Assembly (NCBI GenBank): GCA_030652335.1
Contig: JAUSAW010000006.1
Coordinates: forward strand, 32,499-96,498
Direction of reading: 5' to 3'
DNA from: Gammaproteobacteria bacterium
GTDB lineage: Bacteria > Pseudomonadota > Gammaproteobacteria > Francisellales > CACEW01
DNA length: 64,000 nt
This document shows positions 38,479-48,532 of this stretch, piece by piece. The notes beneath the pieces were generated by a model. That model was not told where the DNA came from and searched no databases. It worked only from the letters and a program-made list of their open reading frames with translations. How positions within the stretch are numbered: position 1 is the first letter of the stretch; every line of letters begins with the position of its first letter. The position numbers and the translations under genes were made by a program.

Positions 38479-39828
38479 ATGTCTCTTTGGGTCAAATGCC
38501 TCAACCAATTACAGTCCGATCTACCCGCGCAGGAATTTAGTACGTGGATAAGACCATTACAAGCGCAAGATTCAGCTGATGAATTGGTACTGTATGCACC
38601 AAACCGTTTTGTAATGGATTGGGTGGTGCGACAATATCAACCAAAAATTGAAGCTATTTTAGACGGCAGTAAAAAGGTAGTCGTTAAGGTTGGTGAGATA
38701 GCCGGCAGCAATTTAGCGATGCCAGTAAAAGAACTGCCTCGTTCGGAACCTGCCCTAGTTCAAGCTCAAGCGCGTCCTCTTCCAGAGAAAAAATTACCCT
38801 TTGTGCATGAATGTGGCCTTAATCCTAAATTTACCTTTGATAATTTTGTGGAAGGTAAATCGAACCAATTAGCGCGAGCAGCAGCAACCCAAGTGGTTGA
38901 AAATTTAGGAAAAGCCTATAACCCTTTATTCTTATACGGTGGCGTGGGATTAGGTAAGACTCACTTAATGCACGCCATCGGCAACGCCATTTTAGAACAA
39001 AGACCCGATGCTAATGTGGTGTATCTGCATTCGGAACGCTTTGTAGCCGATATGGTAAAAGCCCTGCAGAGCAACTCGATTAACGAATTTAAACAATATT
39101 ACCGTTCGGTCGATGCTTTAATGATCGATGATATCCAGTTTTTCGCCGGCAAAGATCGTTCCCAAGAAGAATTTTTCCATACCTTTAATGCCCTATTAGA
39201 AGGTCATCAACAAATTGTGATGACCTGTGACCGTTATCCAAAAGAAATTAACGGCCTTGAAGAGCGTTTGAAATCGAGATTTGGTTGGGGATTAACGGTT
39301 TCAATCGAGCCACCTGATCTGGAAACTCGCGTGGCGATTTTAATTAATAAAGCCGTCGAATGTAAAATGAATTTGCAACACGAAGTGGCTTTCTTTATCG
39401 CTAAAAGAGTTCGCTCAAATGTCCGTGAATTAGAAGGCGCCCTTAAACGTGTGTTGGCCAATGCTAAATTCACCGGCAGCGAAATCACTATCGATTTCGT
39501 GAGAGAAGCCCTAAAAGATTTAATTAGTTTGCAAGATAAGCTCGTTACCATGGATAATATTCAAAAAACGGTAGCGGAATATTACAAAATTAAGCTTTCT
39601 GATCTATTATCAAAGCGACGTAGTCGTTCTGTAGCAAGACCCAGACAAGTAGCGATGGCCCTGTCTAAAGAGCTTACAAACCACAGTCTTCCTGAGATTG
39701 GTGAGGCTTTTGGTGGACGCGACCATACTACGGTTTTACATGCCTGTCGGACTATAGCCCAATTAAAAACGTCCGATCATAATATTGCCGAAGATTATGC
39801 TAATTTGCTGCGTACCTTATCGACTTAA
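38479..39828 (+). CDS. dnaA: Chromosomal replication initiator DnaA
   Basis: Binds DnaA boxes and opens the origin. Domain I is at the N-terminus; the AAA+ domain carries Walker [11 protein letters not shown] (about 154-163) and Walker [13 protein letters not shown]; the C-terminal DNA-binding domain has the signature [15 protein letters not shown]. 449 residues is complete. AAGG lies nine bases before the ATG. dnaN follows after 22 bases. Confidence 0.98.
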   Translation: MSLWVKCLNQLQSDLPAQEFSTWIRPLQAQDSADELVLYAPNRFVMDWVVRQYQPKIEAILDGSKKVVVKVGEIAGSNLAMPVKELPRSEPALVQAQARPLPEKKLPFVHECGLNPKFTFDNFVEGKSNQLARAAATQVVENLGKAYNPLFLYGGVGLGKTHLMHAIGNAILEQRPDANVVYLHSERFVADMVKALQSNSINEFKQYYRSVDALMIDDIQFFAGKDRSQEEFFHTFNALLEGHQQIVMTCDRYPKEINGLEERLKSRFGWGLTVSIEPPDLETRVAILINKAVECKMNLQHEVAFFIAKRVRSNVRELEGALKRVLANAKFTGSEITIDFVREALKDLISLQDKLVTMDNIQKTVAEYYKIKLSDLLSKRRSRSVARPRQVAMALSKELTNHSLPEIGEAFGGRDHTTVLHACRTIAQLKTSDHNIAEDYANLLRTLST

Positions 39829-39850
39829 ACCATTATTTGTGGAGTGAACT

Positions 39851-40954
39851 ATGAAGTTTGTTATCCAGCGCGAAACTTTACTTAAGCCCTTACAAGCGAT
39901 TATTGGTGTGGTTGAAAAACGTCACACCATGGCTGTTTTAGCCAATATCTTAATCGATGTAAAAGGCCAAGAATTGCGCTTAACGGCTACCGATTTAGAA
40001 ATCGAAATGATTTCGATGGTAAGTTTAAGCCAGCCAGCCGAGGATGGGGTGATTACCGTACCCGCCCGTAAAATTTTAGATATTTGCCGCAGCTTGCCAG
40101 ACTCAGCCTTAGTAGAAATTAGTTCAGAGTCGGCCAATAAGGTCACCGTTAAATCAGGCCGTAGCCGCTTTAGTCTAGCCAGCCTACCTGCTGAAAACTT
40201 CCCAAGCATCGATGGCAATATCGGCGAAACCCATGTCAAAGTCTCGCAAAAAGCCTTTTCCGGCTTGCTTAAACACACCTATTTTGCCATGGCTCAACAA
40301 GATGTACGCTATTTTTTAAACGGTATGTTATTAGAAGTTTCCGAACATAATTTACGCGCCGTGGCAACCGATGGTCACCGCTTAGCGATGGCTAATGAAA
40401 CGGTTCATGGCAGTGTTGGGGTCACCCAGGTGATTATTCCTCGTAAGGCTATCGTTGAGCTTATGCGTTTAATGGAACCGACCGATGAGCTAATCGAATT
40501 AACCATGGGCACCAGCCATATCCGCGCTGTATTGCCACAATTTACCTTTACCTCCAAATTATTAGACGGGCGTTATCCCGACTATAACCGCGTCATTCCG
40601 AGCCCTGGCGCCAATATATTATTAGCCAGCAAAGATATACTAAAATCGGCCCTAAGTCGTACCGCCATTTTATCCAATGAAAAATACCGCGGAGTGCGCT
40701 TACAATTTGAAGAAAAATTATTAAAATTAATGGCCAATAACCCAGAGCAAGAAGAAGCCCAGGACGAATTGGAAGTAAACTATACCGGTAAAGATTTAGA
40801 AATTGGCTTTAACGTGAGCTATTTATTGGATGTATTAAATGCCATCGATGGCGAAGCGGTTAAAATTTCGCTAGCCAATGCCAATAGTAGTGCTTTAATC
40901 CACGACCGCGATAACGATAAAAACGTTTATGTAGTTATGCCTATTCGTTTGTAA
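39851..40954 (+). CDS. dnaN: DNA polymerase III beta sliding clamp
   Basis: Ring-shaped clamp that tethers polymerase III to DNA. 367 residues with the three repeated clamp domains; the segments TVPARKILDICRSLPDSA and VATDGHRLAMA and the C-terminal VVMPIRL are family hallmarks. It is cotranscribed with dnaA. The usual next genes, recF and gyrB, are missing; birA begins one base after the stop. Confidence 0.98.
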   Translation: MKFVIQRETLLKPLQAIIGVVEKRHTMAVLANILIDVKGQELRLTATDLEIEMISMVSLSQPAEDGVITVPARKILDICRSLPDSALVEISSESANKVTVKSGRSRFSLASLPAENFPSIDGNIGETHVKVSQKAFSGLLKHTYFAMAQQDVRYFLNGMLLEVSEHNLRAVATDGHRLAMANETVHGSVGVTQVIIPRKAIVELMRLMEPTDELIELTMGTSHIRAVLPQFTFTSKLLDGRYPDYNRVIPSPGANILLASKDILKSALSRTAILSNEKYRGVRLQFEEKLLKLMANNPEQEEAQDELEVNYTGKDLEIGFNVSYLLDVLNAIDGEAVKISLANANSSALIHDRDNDKNVYVVMPIRL

Positions 40955-40955
40955 A

Positions 40956-41933
40956 ATGAAAAAACTCTCTCCCTTATTAAAAAAACTAGTCGCTATTCTT
41001 AATGATGGAGAGTTTCATTCTGGCAATGATCTTGGCGAAACATTAAAGGTTAGTCGAGCGGCTATTTGGAAAAATATAAAACAGCTAATAGACTATGGAT
41101 TGGCCATTGAGTCCTTACATGGCAAGGGTTATCGCTTAGCGGAAGCCTTAATTATCCTCGATGAAGACCGGCTTAAAAAAGCGTTAAACCCAGGGATCTG
41201 TTCTAGGCTCGAAGTTTTTGCCACCATGCCTTCAACTCAAGACTATATTAAACAAAACTTAAAAGACCCGGTCGGTAATCGATTATGCTTGGCCGAGCAG
41301 CAAACTATGGGTCGTGGTCGACTAGGTCGGTCCTGGTTTTCAGATTTTGGCCGTAATATTTGTCTCACTTACCTGTGGCAGACCGAAAAAGATTTAAGCC
41401 AACTAGGCGGTTTAAGTTTAGTGGTGGGCTTAAGCTTGGTGGAAGCTATTAAAGCCAGTGGTATCGATATTCCGCTTAAAGTGAAATGGCCCAATGATAT
41501 TATTTGTCATGACAAAAAAATGGCAGGAATATTGATAGAGCTTACTACTGAGGCCTATAGTAACTCGCAGGTTATGATAGGGATCGGGCTTAATGTTAAT
41601 GCCGTGGATACCGAGGATAAGAGTATTACTCAGGCCTGGACTTCGCTTAGAAAAGAAACCCACAAGGCCTTGGATCGTAATGAGATAGTGCTAAAATTAA
41701 TGCCTATTTTATATAATTTTTTAAATCAGTTTGAGCAGCAGGGTTTAGAAAGTTTTATGCCGCTCTGGCAGCACTACGATTATTTGCAGGGGAAAACCAT
41801 TAGTTTAATCACTGGAAATACCGAGTTAAACGGTAAAGTCTTAGGGATTAATGGCCAGGGATTATTAAGCTTGCAATTGCCCGATGGAAAGCAGAAAAGT
41901 TTTGCCTCGGGTGAAGCCAGTATTAAAAAATAA
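40956..41933 (+). CDS. birA: Biotin-protein ligase / biotin operon repressor BirA
   Basis: Attaches biotin to carboxylase carrier domains and, as the biotinyl-AMP holo-form, represses biotin genes. The N-terminal winged HTH (LGETLKVSRAAIWKNIKQL) shows it is the regulatory type. The catalytic domain has GRGRLGRSWFS and the KWPNDI motif, and a C-terminal SH3-like domain completes 325 residues. It starts one base after dnaN, and converges with bioD with an 11-base overlap. Confidence 0.95.
   Translation: MKKLSPLLKKLVAILNDGEFHSGNDLGETLKVSRAAIWKNIKQLIDYGLAIESLHGKGYRLAEALIILDEDRLKKALNPGICSRLEVFATMPSTQDYIKQNLKDPVGNRLCLAEQQTMGRGRLGRSWFSDFGRNICLTYLWQTEKDLSQLGGLSLVVGLSLVEAIKASGIDIPLKVKWPNDIICHDKKMAGILIELTTEAYSNSQVMIGIGLNVNAVDTEDKSITQAWTSLRKETHKALDRNEIVLKLMPILYNFLNQFEQQGLESFMPLWQHYDYLQGKTISLITGNTELNGKVLGINGQGLLSLQLPDGKQKSFASGEASIKK
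41513..41526. repeat. Dispersed palindrome, perfect copy
   Basis: TTTGTCATGACAAA within birA, where it encodes part of IICHDKK. Confidence 0.7.
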
Positions 41934-42555
41934 GCTCGGTTAGAGTCTCATTAAAGCCTACTATAGCCAGGCAGGGAATCGGCAGTAAGGATTTTAGCGC
42001 CTCGATATTTTCTTGAGCTTTAAGCATCTCAGGGTCTATACAATTAGCGATCCAGCCCAGTATTTCACAAGTTGACTCCTGCATAGCCCGATAACTTAAT
42101 AAGGCATGATTAATACAGCCTAATGTAATCCCGACTACCAGTATTACTTTGGCATTAATTGTCATGACAAAATCTGCCATGGTTTCTTGATTATTTAAGG
42201 GCACCAACCAGCCTCCCACTCCTTCAACTATTTGTATATCGGCCGAAACGCTAAAGGCAGGTTCACAGTCTTTAGCAAGCGATCTTGCCGATAAAATAAT
42301 ACCCGCTTCAGCGGCGGCAATATGCGGGGCGATTGGGGGCACTAAGGCTGTTGGGTTAATTATTTCATAGGGTAAGCTAATCGAGGCTGCTGCCTGAAGC
42401 ATTAAGGCATCTTCATTGTATGGATCGCAGCCGGTAGCAAGGGGTTTAATGCCAATAGTGGACAAACCTTGTTGATTCCAAAATCGCAATAATTGACAGG
42501 AAATATAGGTTTTTCCAATCCCGGTATCGCTGCCTGCTATAAAGATTTTAGGCAT
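41923..42555 (-). CDS. bioD: Dethiobiotin synthetase
   Basis: Closes the ureido ring of dethiobiotin from DAPA, CO2 and ATP. The P-loop GSDTGIGKTY lies at the N-terminus, and EGVGGWLVPL is the second family motif. 210 residues. Last gene of the bioB-F-H-C-D operon; overlaps bioC by eight bases. Confidence 0.95.
   Translation of the reverse strand: MPKIFIAGSDTGIGKTYISCQLLRFWNQQGLSTIGIKPLATGCDPYNEDALMLQAAASISLPYEIINPTALVPPIAPHIAAAEAGIILSARSLAKDCEPAFSVSADIQIVEGVGGWLVPLNNQETMADFVMTINAKVILVVGITLGCINHALLSYRAMQESTCEILGWIANCIDPEMLKAQENIEALKSLLPIPCLAIVGFNETLTELIF
42159..42170. repeat. Dispersed palindrome
   Basis: TTGTCATGACAA within bioD, read in a different frame from the birA and trpF copies (encodes FVMT). 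Confidence 0.65.
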
Positions 42556-43303
42556 AAGCCACCCCTATTATAATGTCATAAGTCGCCGGCAGGCCTTTCT
42601 CATTCCGATAGGTTTCATAAGCCTGGCTTAACTGCTTGTAATGCGACTTGCCTAATAGTCCGGGCTTTTTAGCGATAAGTGTATGAGCCCCGATATTTTT
42701 TAAGTCCTGCAATACATCCCGATAGCGTTCAAAATATAAAATCTCAATCTGAGTAGAGAGGCTAATGTTGTGATAGCCAAGCCTAAGTAACAGGGCTTCA
42801 GTTTGCTTCGAATCTAAATAAGTGGCGCTATTCGAGCGCTTATTATGCTGTAGTTCGATTAACGTATTTGGGCCTAAACTTGAAAATATCAATAATCCTC
42901 CCGGGGCTAATACCCGTTTTAATTCAGCAAAACTTAACGAAGGGTTTAGGCTCCATTGCAAAGCAAAATTAGAAAAGATACAGTTAACGCTATTTGTAGC
43001 CAATGGCAAATAATCGAAATCGGCGGTAATACAAAGCGGATTATGCTGTTTGGCTTGAGCGGACATAGCCTCAGCTATATCCACAGCTATAACCCGGCTT
43101 TGGTGAAAATGCTGCTGCAAGCGTTGGGTAAAAAATCCAGTTCCCGAGCCAATATCGACTATTTCGCTCGGCATGTTTGCCTTAGGCAGCATACCCAATA
43201 AGATACAGCCTATTTTTTGCTGTAAATGCGCAAATGCATCGTATCGATGAGCCGCCCGGCTAAAATTTTTAGCAATAATACGTTTGTTTTCACGCTTATC
43301 CAT
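42548..43303 (-). CDS. bioC: Malonyl-ACP O-methyltransferase BioC
   Basis: SAM-dependent methyltransferase that caps malonyl-ACP so fatty-acid synthase can build the pimeloyl chain. SAM-binding motif I is VDIGSGTGFFTQRL; the NCIFSNFALQWS segment is typical of BioC. 251 residues. Acts together with BioH, whose gene precedes it with an eight-base overlap. Confidence 0.93.
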   Translation of the reverse strand: MDKRENKRIIAKNFSRAAHRYDAFAHLQQKIGCILLGMLPKANMPSEIVDIGSGTGFFTQRLQQHFHQSRVIAVDIAEAMSAQAKQHNPLCITADFDYLPLATNSVNCIFSNFALQWSLNPSLSFAELKRVLAPGGLLIFSSLGPNTLIELQHNKRSNSATYLDSKQTEALLLRLGYHNISLSTQIEILYFERYRDVLQDLKNIGAHTLIAKKPGLLGKSHYKQLSQAYETYRNEKGLPATYDIIIGVAYA

Positions 43304-44048
43304 CGATCCAGCCCTTTATTAATTCAAGGGTTTCAGACGGATGGGAGATAAAAGGCGCATGCCCGGCCTTTTCTATAATATTGATTTGAGCGTTCAAGAA
43401 TTGAGGCAAGTAAGCGGCCATCTTAACCGGTATTAAGGCATCTAATCCCCCTAGTATATATAAGCTGGAGTCCTTACTATTGTGTAAATAGTGTCGAAGG
43501 TCGGTGTTTTCTAATAGGCTAAGGCCAGCGAAAAGCGCCGCTTCTGATGGAGGATAGCGCAGAACTTCTTGTTTTAAGGCTAGCAAAGCGACTCTGCTAA
43601 GACCAGGCGCTTGTAGTAGTAAAAAACGGAGTAGGGTTTTTTCGTATGCAACCCTTAAACCTTGAGAAAATTGCTCGAGGCTAAATAGCGATATTCCAGG
43701 CCAATTAGCCCCCTCGATAAAACAAGGTGAGCTACATAGGTTAAGTAAACCTAAATGCCTCTGTCGATGATAAATAGCGATAGCCGTGGCGATTAAGCCG
43801 CCTAAAGACCAGCCTATAAATATGGCTTGTAGGGGAGAGACCTCGAGTACAGCCGCCGAGACATTTTCAAGCGTATAAGGTTTATCGAGCATGGGGCTTT
43901 GGCCAAAACCCGGTAAATCGATGAGGGTCACTCGGTAATGCTGGGCTAAGCGCTCTGCAAAATCTCCCCAGATTCCAGAATGAAATCCCCAACCATGCAG
44001 CAAAACTAAGTCTCTACCTTGTCCTCGGGTAGTGGAATAAAGCTTCAT
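43296..44048 (-). CDS. bioH: Pimeloyl-ACP methyl ester esterase BioH
   Basis: Alpha/beta hydrolase that removes the methyl cap once pimeloyl-ACP is made. It shows the oxyanion-hole loop LLHGWGFHSGIW, the nucleophile motif GWSLGG and the catalytic His in GHAPFISHP. 250 residues. Overlaps bioF by four bases. Confidence 0.93.
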   Translation of the reverse strand: MKLYSTTRGQGRDLVLLHGWGFHSGIWGDFAERLAQHYRVTLIDLPGFGQSPMLDKPYTLENVSAAVLEVSPLQAIFIGWSLGGLIATAIAIYHRQRHLGLLNLCSSPCFIEGANWPGISLFSLEQFSQGLRVAYEKTLLRFLLLQAPGLSRVALLALKQEVLRYPPSEAALFAGLSLLENTDLRHYLHNSKDSSLYILGGLDALIPVKMAAYLPQFLNAQINIIEKAGHAPFISHPSETLELIKGWIDG

Positions 44049-45184
44049 ATCGATTCTGCCAATGCTGTTAACAGGGCATCGATATGGGTGAACTCATGAG
44101 TGCTGCTTAAGGTCAGGCGCAATCTTGCGGTATGCAAGGGCACAGTTGGATAGCGAATGGCGCTTAGCGCGAAGCCCTTTTCACTTAAGGCCTGGCTTAT
44201 GCTAGTAGCCAGGCCGGATTCACCGATAATAAAAGAGTGAATAGCGGTATCTGAGGCCAGAAATGCTAAGCCTAATTTTTCAGCATGCTGTTTAAAATAA
44301 TGGATATTATCGTGTAGCTTTTCACGGCGCCAACTTTCCTTCTGCATTATGCTAAGGCTGGTTTGCATGGCAAAAGCTAAAGCCGGGGGCAAAGCGGTAG
44401 TATAAATATAGGGCCTTGAAAATTGAATTAAGGCTTCGATAGTCTCCGCATGTGCCGCCACTATAGCTCCGTATCCACCTAAGGCTTTACCTAATGGGCA
44501 GACTAAAATATCGGGTCTAATGCCATAATGCTCGATTAAACCCCGGCCATTTTTGCCTACTACACCTATGCCATGAGCATCATCTATTATTAAGCTGGCT
44601 TGATGCTGGAGGGCTAGGCTCTGTAGCTCCGGAAGATTAGCCAGGCTGCCTTCCATGCTAAATACTCCATCGGATACTATGAGTTTTTGCGCAGAGGGCG
44701 AAAGTAGCAATAGCTGATGTAAATGTTCGCTATTTAAATGGGCATAACGATGAGAGCGGGCCTGTGATAATTTTACCGCATCGATTAAGGAAGCATGATT
44801 AAGTTTATCGGCAAAAATAGCTGACTTTTCATCGAATAAGGCGGTGATAATGCTGAGATTAGCCAGATAGCCATTTGAAAATAATAGGCAGCGCTCATAG
44901 CCAAGAAATTCGGCAAACTGTTGCTCTAATTCAGCGTGAGCCTTGGTATAACCCGTTACCAAATTGGAGGCGCCACTGCCCAAGCCATAGCGATCGATAC
45001 CCTGCTTAAAGGCTGCAAGCACTTGGGGATGATTGGCCAGACCTAGATAATCATTGCTGCAAAAATTTAGTCGGGCCTTGCCATCACAGTGTAATTCAAG
45101 CGACTGAGCATCCTCACGGACCTGCCTCTGACGCTGTAAACCTTTATCGCGATAAGCGTCTAAGCGCTCGGTTAACCCTAGCAT
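44045..45184 (-). CDS. bioF: 8-amino-7-oxononanoate synthase
   Basis: PLP enzyme that condenses pimeloyl-ACP with alanine. The PLP Lys is about residue 233 (CPLGKALGGYGA), with the aspartate motif IIDDAHGIG at about 199-207. 379 residues. It belongs to the same alpha-oxoamine synthase family as the ALAS gene at 53735, from which it differs in the substrate loop (GLGSGASNLVTG). It starts directly after bioB. Confidence 0.95.
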   Translation of the reverse strand: MLGLTERLDAYRDKGLQRQRQVREDAQSLELHCDGKARLNFCSNDYLGLANHPQVLAAFKQGIDRYGLGSGASNLVTGYTKAHAELEQQFAEFLGYERCLLFSNGYLANLSIITALFDEKSAIFADKLNHASLIDAVKLSQARSHRYAHLNSEHLHQLLLLSPSAQKLIVSDGVFSMEGSLANLPELQSLALQHQASLIIDDAHGIGVVGKNGRGLIEHYGIRPDILVCPLGKALGGYGAIVAAHAETIEALIQFSRPYIYTTALPPALAFAMQTSLSIMQKESWRREKLHDNIHYFKQHAEKLGLAFLASDTAIHSFIIGESGLATSISQALSEKGFALSAIRYPTVPLHTARLRLTLSSTHEFTHIDALLTALAESI

Positions 45185-46144
45185 TTAAGCCTCTTGATAT
45201 TCCATGGCAGTTAGGCCTAGACGAGCAAATAGGTCTCTGTCTTGCGCGATTTCCGGGTTAGCCGTCGTTAATAATTTTCCTCCATAAAATATCGAATTGG
45301 CCCCGGCAAAAAAGCATAGGGTTTGCATCGATTCATTCATGGTTTCACGCCCTGCGGATAATCGGACCATGCTGTATGGCATCATTATTCGAGCTACCGC
45401 TATGCTGCGGATAAACTCAAGGTCATCGATGGGTGCGGCATTTTCTAAAGGAGTACCGGCAATAGGCACCAGGCGATTAATGGGTACACTTTGTGGGTGC
45501 TCGGGTAAATTGGCTAATTGTAACAACAAGCCTATTCTGTCCTGACGGGATTCACCCATGCCGATAATGCCGCCACAGCAAGTTTTAATTCCGGCGGCCC
45601 TAACATGTTTCAGGGTATCGAGCCTGTCTTGATAGCAACGAGTCGTAATTACTTTTTCATAATATTCTGGGGAAGTATCGAGGTTATGGTTATAGTAATC
45701 TAGGCCGGAGTCTTTTAGGGCCGTGGTCTGTACCTGATCTAACATACCGAGTGTGACACAGGTCTCAAGGCCTAAGGCTTTAACTTGTTTCACCATCTCG
45801 ACTACCTTGGGTAAATCTTTAGCCGGTGGCGTGCGCCAGCCTGCCCCCATGCAGAATCGGCTAGCGCCATTGGCTTTAGCAGCCTTAGCGTTTTCTAAGA
45901 CTTTTTCGATAGACAACAAGCTCTCTTTTTCTAAGCCGGTTTTAAAATGGCCGCTTTGCGAGCAATAACCGCAGTTTTCTGGGCAGGCCCCGGTTTTAAT
46001 ACTCAATAGGGTGGAGATTTGAACCTTATTCGGATTAAAGTTTTGCCTATGTACGCTTTGCGCCTGATATAAGAGGTCCATTAAGGGTAATTCATAAAGG
46101 GCCGCTACTTCATCTTGCTGCCAGATTTTTTTGAGTGTAGTCAT
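45185..46144 (-). CDS. bioB: Biotin synthase
   Basis: Radical SAM enzyme that inserts sulfur into dethiobiotin. The SAM-cluster motif CPENCGYC lies at about residues 54-61, and conserved Cys/Arg of the [2Fe-2S] site follow. ATG 46144 (MTTLKKIW) is chosen to match the family N-terminus, giving 319 residues; longer in-frame starts at 46165 and 46192 exist, and no start has a convincing ribosome site. First gene of bioBFHCD, and a likely client of the SUF system. Confidence 0.95.
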   Translation of the reverse strand: MTTLKKIWQQDEVAALYELPLMDLLYQAQSVHRQNFNPNKVQISTLLSIKTGACPENCGYCSQSGHFKTGLEKESLLSIEKVLENAKAAKANGASRFCMGAGWRTPPAKDLPKVVEMVKQVKALGLETCVTLGMLDQVQTTALKDSGLDYYNHNLDTSPEYYEKVITTRCYQDRLDTLKHVRAAGIKTCCGGIIGMGESRQDRIGLLLQLANLPEHPQSVPINRLVPIAGTPLENAAPIDDLEFIRSIAVARIMMPYSMVRLSAGRETMNESMQTLCFFAGANSIFYGGKLLTTANPEIAQDRDLFARLGLTAMEYQEA

Positions 46145-46177
46145 AACGAGGCGCCCTGTTGCCATAAACTGCCGCCG

Positions 46178-46230
46178 ATGATACCCTGCCAAACATAGTT
46201 GTCAACTATAAATATAAAAAAGGTTTACAA
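46178..46230. promoter_or_regulatory. bioB promoter and probable BirA operator
   Basis: For bioB (minus strand): TTGACA (46205-46200), 16 bases, TATCAT (46083-46078 of this 46-kb segment, that is 46183-46178). Over the -35 box lies TTGTCAAC (46199-46206), and 14 bases further GGTTTACAA (46222-46230), the right half of the enteric BirA operator. The arrangement would let BirA control divergent bioB and bioA at once. Confidence 0.7.
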
Positions 46231-46233
46231 GTC

Positions 46234-47568
46234 ATGAAAGCATCGATTCTGGAAAGAGATCTGCAATACGTTTGGCACCCTTGCTCGCAGATGAAGTTTT
46301 ATGAAGATAACCCGCCACTGATCGTTGAAAAGGCTTACGGGTCTTATTTGCAGCTAAAAGACGGCCGAAAAATTATCGATGCGATTTCCAGTTGGTGGTG
46401 CAAGTCATTAGGCCATGGACATCCAAAAATTAAACAGGCCTTATTTGATCAGGCCGAGCGTTTTGAACATGTGATATTAGCCGACGTGACTCATGACACT
46501 ATCGTAGATTTGTCGGAAAGGCTGGGCAATATTAGCCCCAGTTTAAAAAAGGTATTTTATGCTTCGGATGGCTCTAGCGCCGTGGAAATCGCTATGAAGA
46601 TGAGTCTGCATTCTAAGCAATTAGGTGGCGAGAATCAGCGTAGTAAGTTTATGGCTTTAGGTAATGGTTATCACGGGGAAACGTCCTTAGCCATGAGCGT
46701 CACCGATTTAGGTCATTTTAAAGACCCCTATCGCGCTGTGCTTACTCCCAGTTATTTCATTGTAGATATTCCCTATGTCAGCGGGCGATTCGATCCTCTA
46801 TGGCAGGATTGTGCTGAGCTTTGGCCTGCTATAGAGCGGCAATTAGAGCCTTACGCCGATAGTTTAACGGCTATTTTAATTGAGCCTATCGTGCAAGGCG
46901 CAGGTGGTATGCGAATCTATTCTCAAGATTTTCTAAGGCGTCTAAGAGTCTGGACTAGGACCCACAATATTCATTTGATTGCCGATGAGATGATGACGGG
47001 GCTAGGGCGTACTGGATTGCCTTTAGCCTGCCAGCATGCCGGCATCGAACCCGACTTTCTTTGTCTTGGCAAAGGTTTAACGGCTGGCTGGTTGCCGATG
47101 GCAGCTGTGGTGACCTCGAATCAAATTTATGATTATTTTTACCATCAGGATATTAGCAAAGCTTTTTTGCATTCTCATACCCATACCGGCAATGCTCTTG
47201 CTGCTAGCGTAGCCTTGGCTACTTTAAAAGTAATGGATGAGGAAAATATCTATGCTAAAGCTCAAGCTATGGAAGGAATTCTGCTGAAATTAATGCAAGA
47301 GGTCGAAAGACAAACCGCTGCTATTTCTAATATTCGTTGTATAGGCGGTATAGTGGCGGCGGATTTAATCGATTTGAATGCGAGAGAAGTCTATAAACAA
47401 GCCATCCAAAAAGGCGCCTTATTGAGACCACTTGGCAATAGTATTTACTGGCTGCCGCCTTTAAATACCGAGTGTGAAGTATTGGAAGAATTAAAAGATA
47501 TTACTAGCTCTGCCATTAATCAGGCTAAAAATACGAAGTCATCAGGGCTTATTGAGGTGATTTGTTAA
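46234..47568 (+). CDS. bioA: Adenosylmethionine-8-amino-7-oxononanoate aminotransferase
   Basis: PLP aminotransferase that makes DAPA using SAM as amino donor. Recognised by WHPCSQMKFYEDNPP at the N-terminus, SSWWCKSLGHGHP, the PLP-Lys motif CLGKGLTAGWLPMAA, and HSHTHTGNALAASVAL. 444 residues. Divergent from bioB; its 3' end overlaps the convergent DUF1284 gene by 27 bases. Confidence 0.96.
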   Translation: MKASILERDLQYVWHPCSQMKFYEDNPPLIVEKAYGSYLQLKDGRKIIDAISSWWCKSLGHGHPKIKQALFDQAERFEHVILADVTHDTIVDLSERLGNISPSLKKVFYASDGSSAVEIAMKMSLHSKQLGGENQRSKFMALGNGYHGETSLAMSVTDLGHFKDPYRAVLTPSYFIVDIPYVSGRFDPLWQDCAELWPAIERQLEPYADSLTAILIEPIVQGAGGMRIYSQDFLRRLRVWTRTHNIHLIADEMMTGLGRTGLPLACQHAGIEPDFLCLGKGLTAGWLPMAAVVTSNQIYDYFYHQDISKAFLHSHTHTGNALAASVALATLKVMDEENIYAKAQAMEGILLKLMQEVERQTAAISNIRCIGGIVAADLIDLNAREVYKQAIQKGALLRPLGNSIYWLPPLNTECEVLEELKDITSSAINQAKNTKSSGLIEVIC

Positions 47569-47946
47569 TACTTCGCGGCACATGCCTGAGGCTTTCCAGC
47601 TGCAAGGCTCGCAGATTTTTTCAAAAGTAGCTAAATCAATATTTTGCGCAATGCGGGCTTTAGCTTGACCCCAGGTCAATTTTTCGCCGGTTTTTAAGCC
47701 TAAAGCATTAGCATGGGCAGTATCGAGTTTCACTATTTTAGCTTGAGTCTCGCATAGTGCTTCGCGTTTATGCGGGCAAGGAGAACAAATATGATCGGTT
47801 TGGGCTACGACTTCGATTAGGGTTTCATCGCCATGTTCGGCGCGGAGGATATCGGCTAAGGCCTGATAGTTTTGAACGAATTCAGGGGAATAACCTTTCC
47901 CCTGAAAACAGAGTGTACATAAAAAATGATGCGGTCTAAATTTCAA
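47542..47946 (-). CDS. DUF1284-family cysteine-rich protein
   Basis: 134 residues of a family of unknown function, recognised by RPHHFLCTLCFQGKGYSPEF (family start RPHHxLC...GKGYS). About ten Cys, several in paired groups (CSPCPH, CEPCSW, CETQ), suggest a metal or Fe-S site. The start is TTG 47946, with GGAAAG eight bases upstream inside the end of bioY, so its translation is probably coupled to bioY and it may share biotin control. Confidence 0.85.
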   Translation of the reverse strand: MKFRPHHFLCTLCFQGKGYSPEFVQNYQALADILRAEHGDETLIEVVAQTDHICSPCPHKREALCETQAKIVKLDTAHANALGLKTGEKLTWGQAKARIAQNIDLATFEKICEPCSWKASGMCREVLTNHLNKP

Positions 47947-47949
47947 AAA

Positions 47950-48504
47950 CTACGCTTTCCAAAAACGTGGAACCAATAGTGCTACCACGATTAATTTCAG
48001 AGGCTCGGCTAATAGAAAAGGTGCTACGCCTAATTCAAAGGCTTGATGGAAACCTACGAATGCCGCAAGCCATAAATAACCGCAAGCAAATAATGCGCTT
48101 ACACCTAAGGCTGCCGCGGCATAACTGCTGATAAAATTACGTCCCCAGCCTTTTTGTGATAAGTAACCGCTAATTAAAGCCGCTGGAATAAAGCCAAATA
48201 AATAACCGACCGATGGGTCAGCTAACATCGCAGGTCCACCCATAAATTCAGCGAAAAGTGGTAAGCCACAAAATCCGGCAATTAAATAAATGCTAATAGC
48301 TTGAGTGCCTAAGCCTAGCCCTAAAACCATGGCAAGTAAAACTACCATGCTGCTTTGAAAAGTAAGTGGAACCGGATGCATAGGTACGGCTAATTGTGCA
48401 GCCCCAGCAAGCAAAACCACACCAACGCCAATTAAGGCAAGGCGCTTCAATAATGAAGCTTTTGTCGACCATAAAACATTCTGTGAAGCCTGCGATGTAA
48501 ACAT
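47950..48504 (-). CDS. bioY: Biotin transporter substrate-binding subunit BioY
   Basis: S component of an ECF-type biotin transporter; BioY can also work alone in some bacteria. About six hydrophobic segments, with the BioY pattern VPMHPVPLTFQSSMVVLLA and GFCGLPLFAEFMGGPA. 184 residues. No bioM/bioN is nearby. It precedes the DUF1284 gene by three bases. Confidence 0.93.
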   Translation of the reverse strand: MFTSQASQNVLWSTKASLLKRLALIGVGVVLLAGAAQLAVPMHPVPLTFQSSMVVLLAMVLGLGLGTQAISIYLIAGFCGLPLFAEFMGGPAMLADPSVGYLFGFIPAALISGYLSQKGWGRNFISSYAAAALGVSALFACGYLWLAAFVGFHQAFELGVAPFLLAEPLKLIVVALLVPRFWKA

Positions 48505-48532
48505 AGTTCTATCCCCTAGTTATTTGGCTGTA

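Noticed and set aside
46165..46192. Longer BioB start sites
   Set aside because: They overlap the promoter -10 region identified for bioB and extend beyond the family N-terminus.
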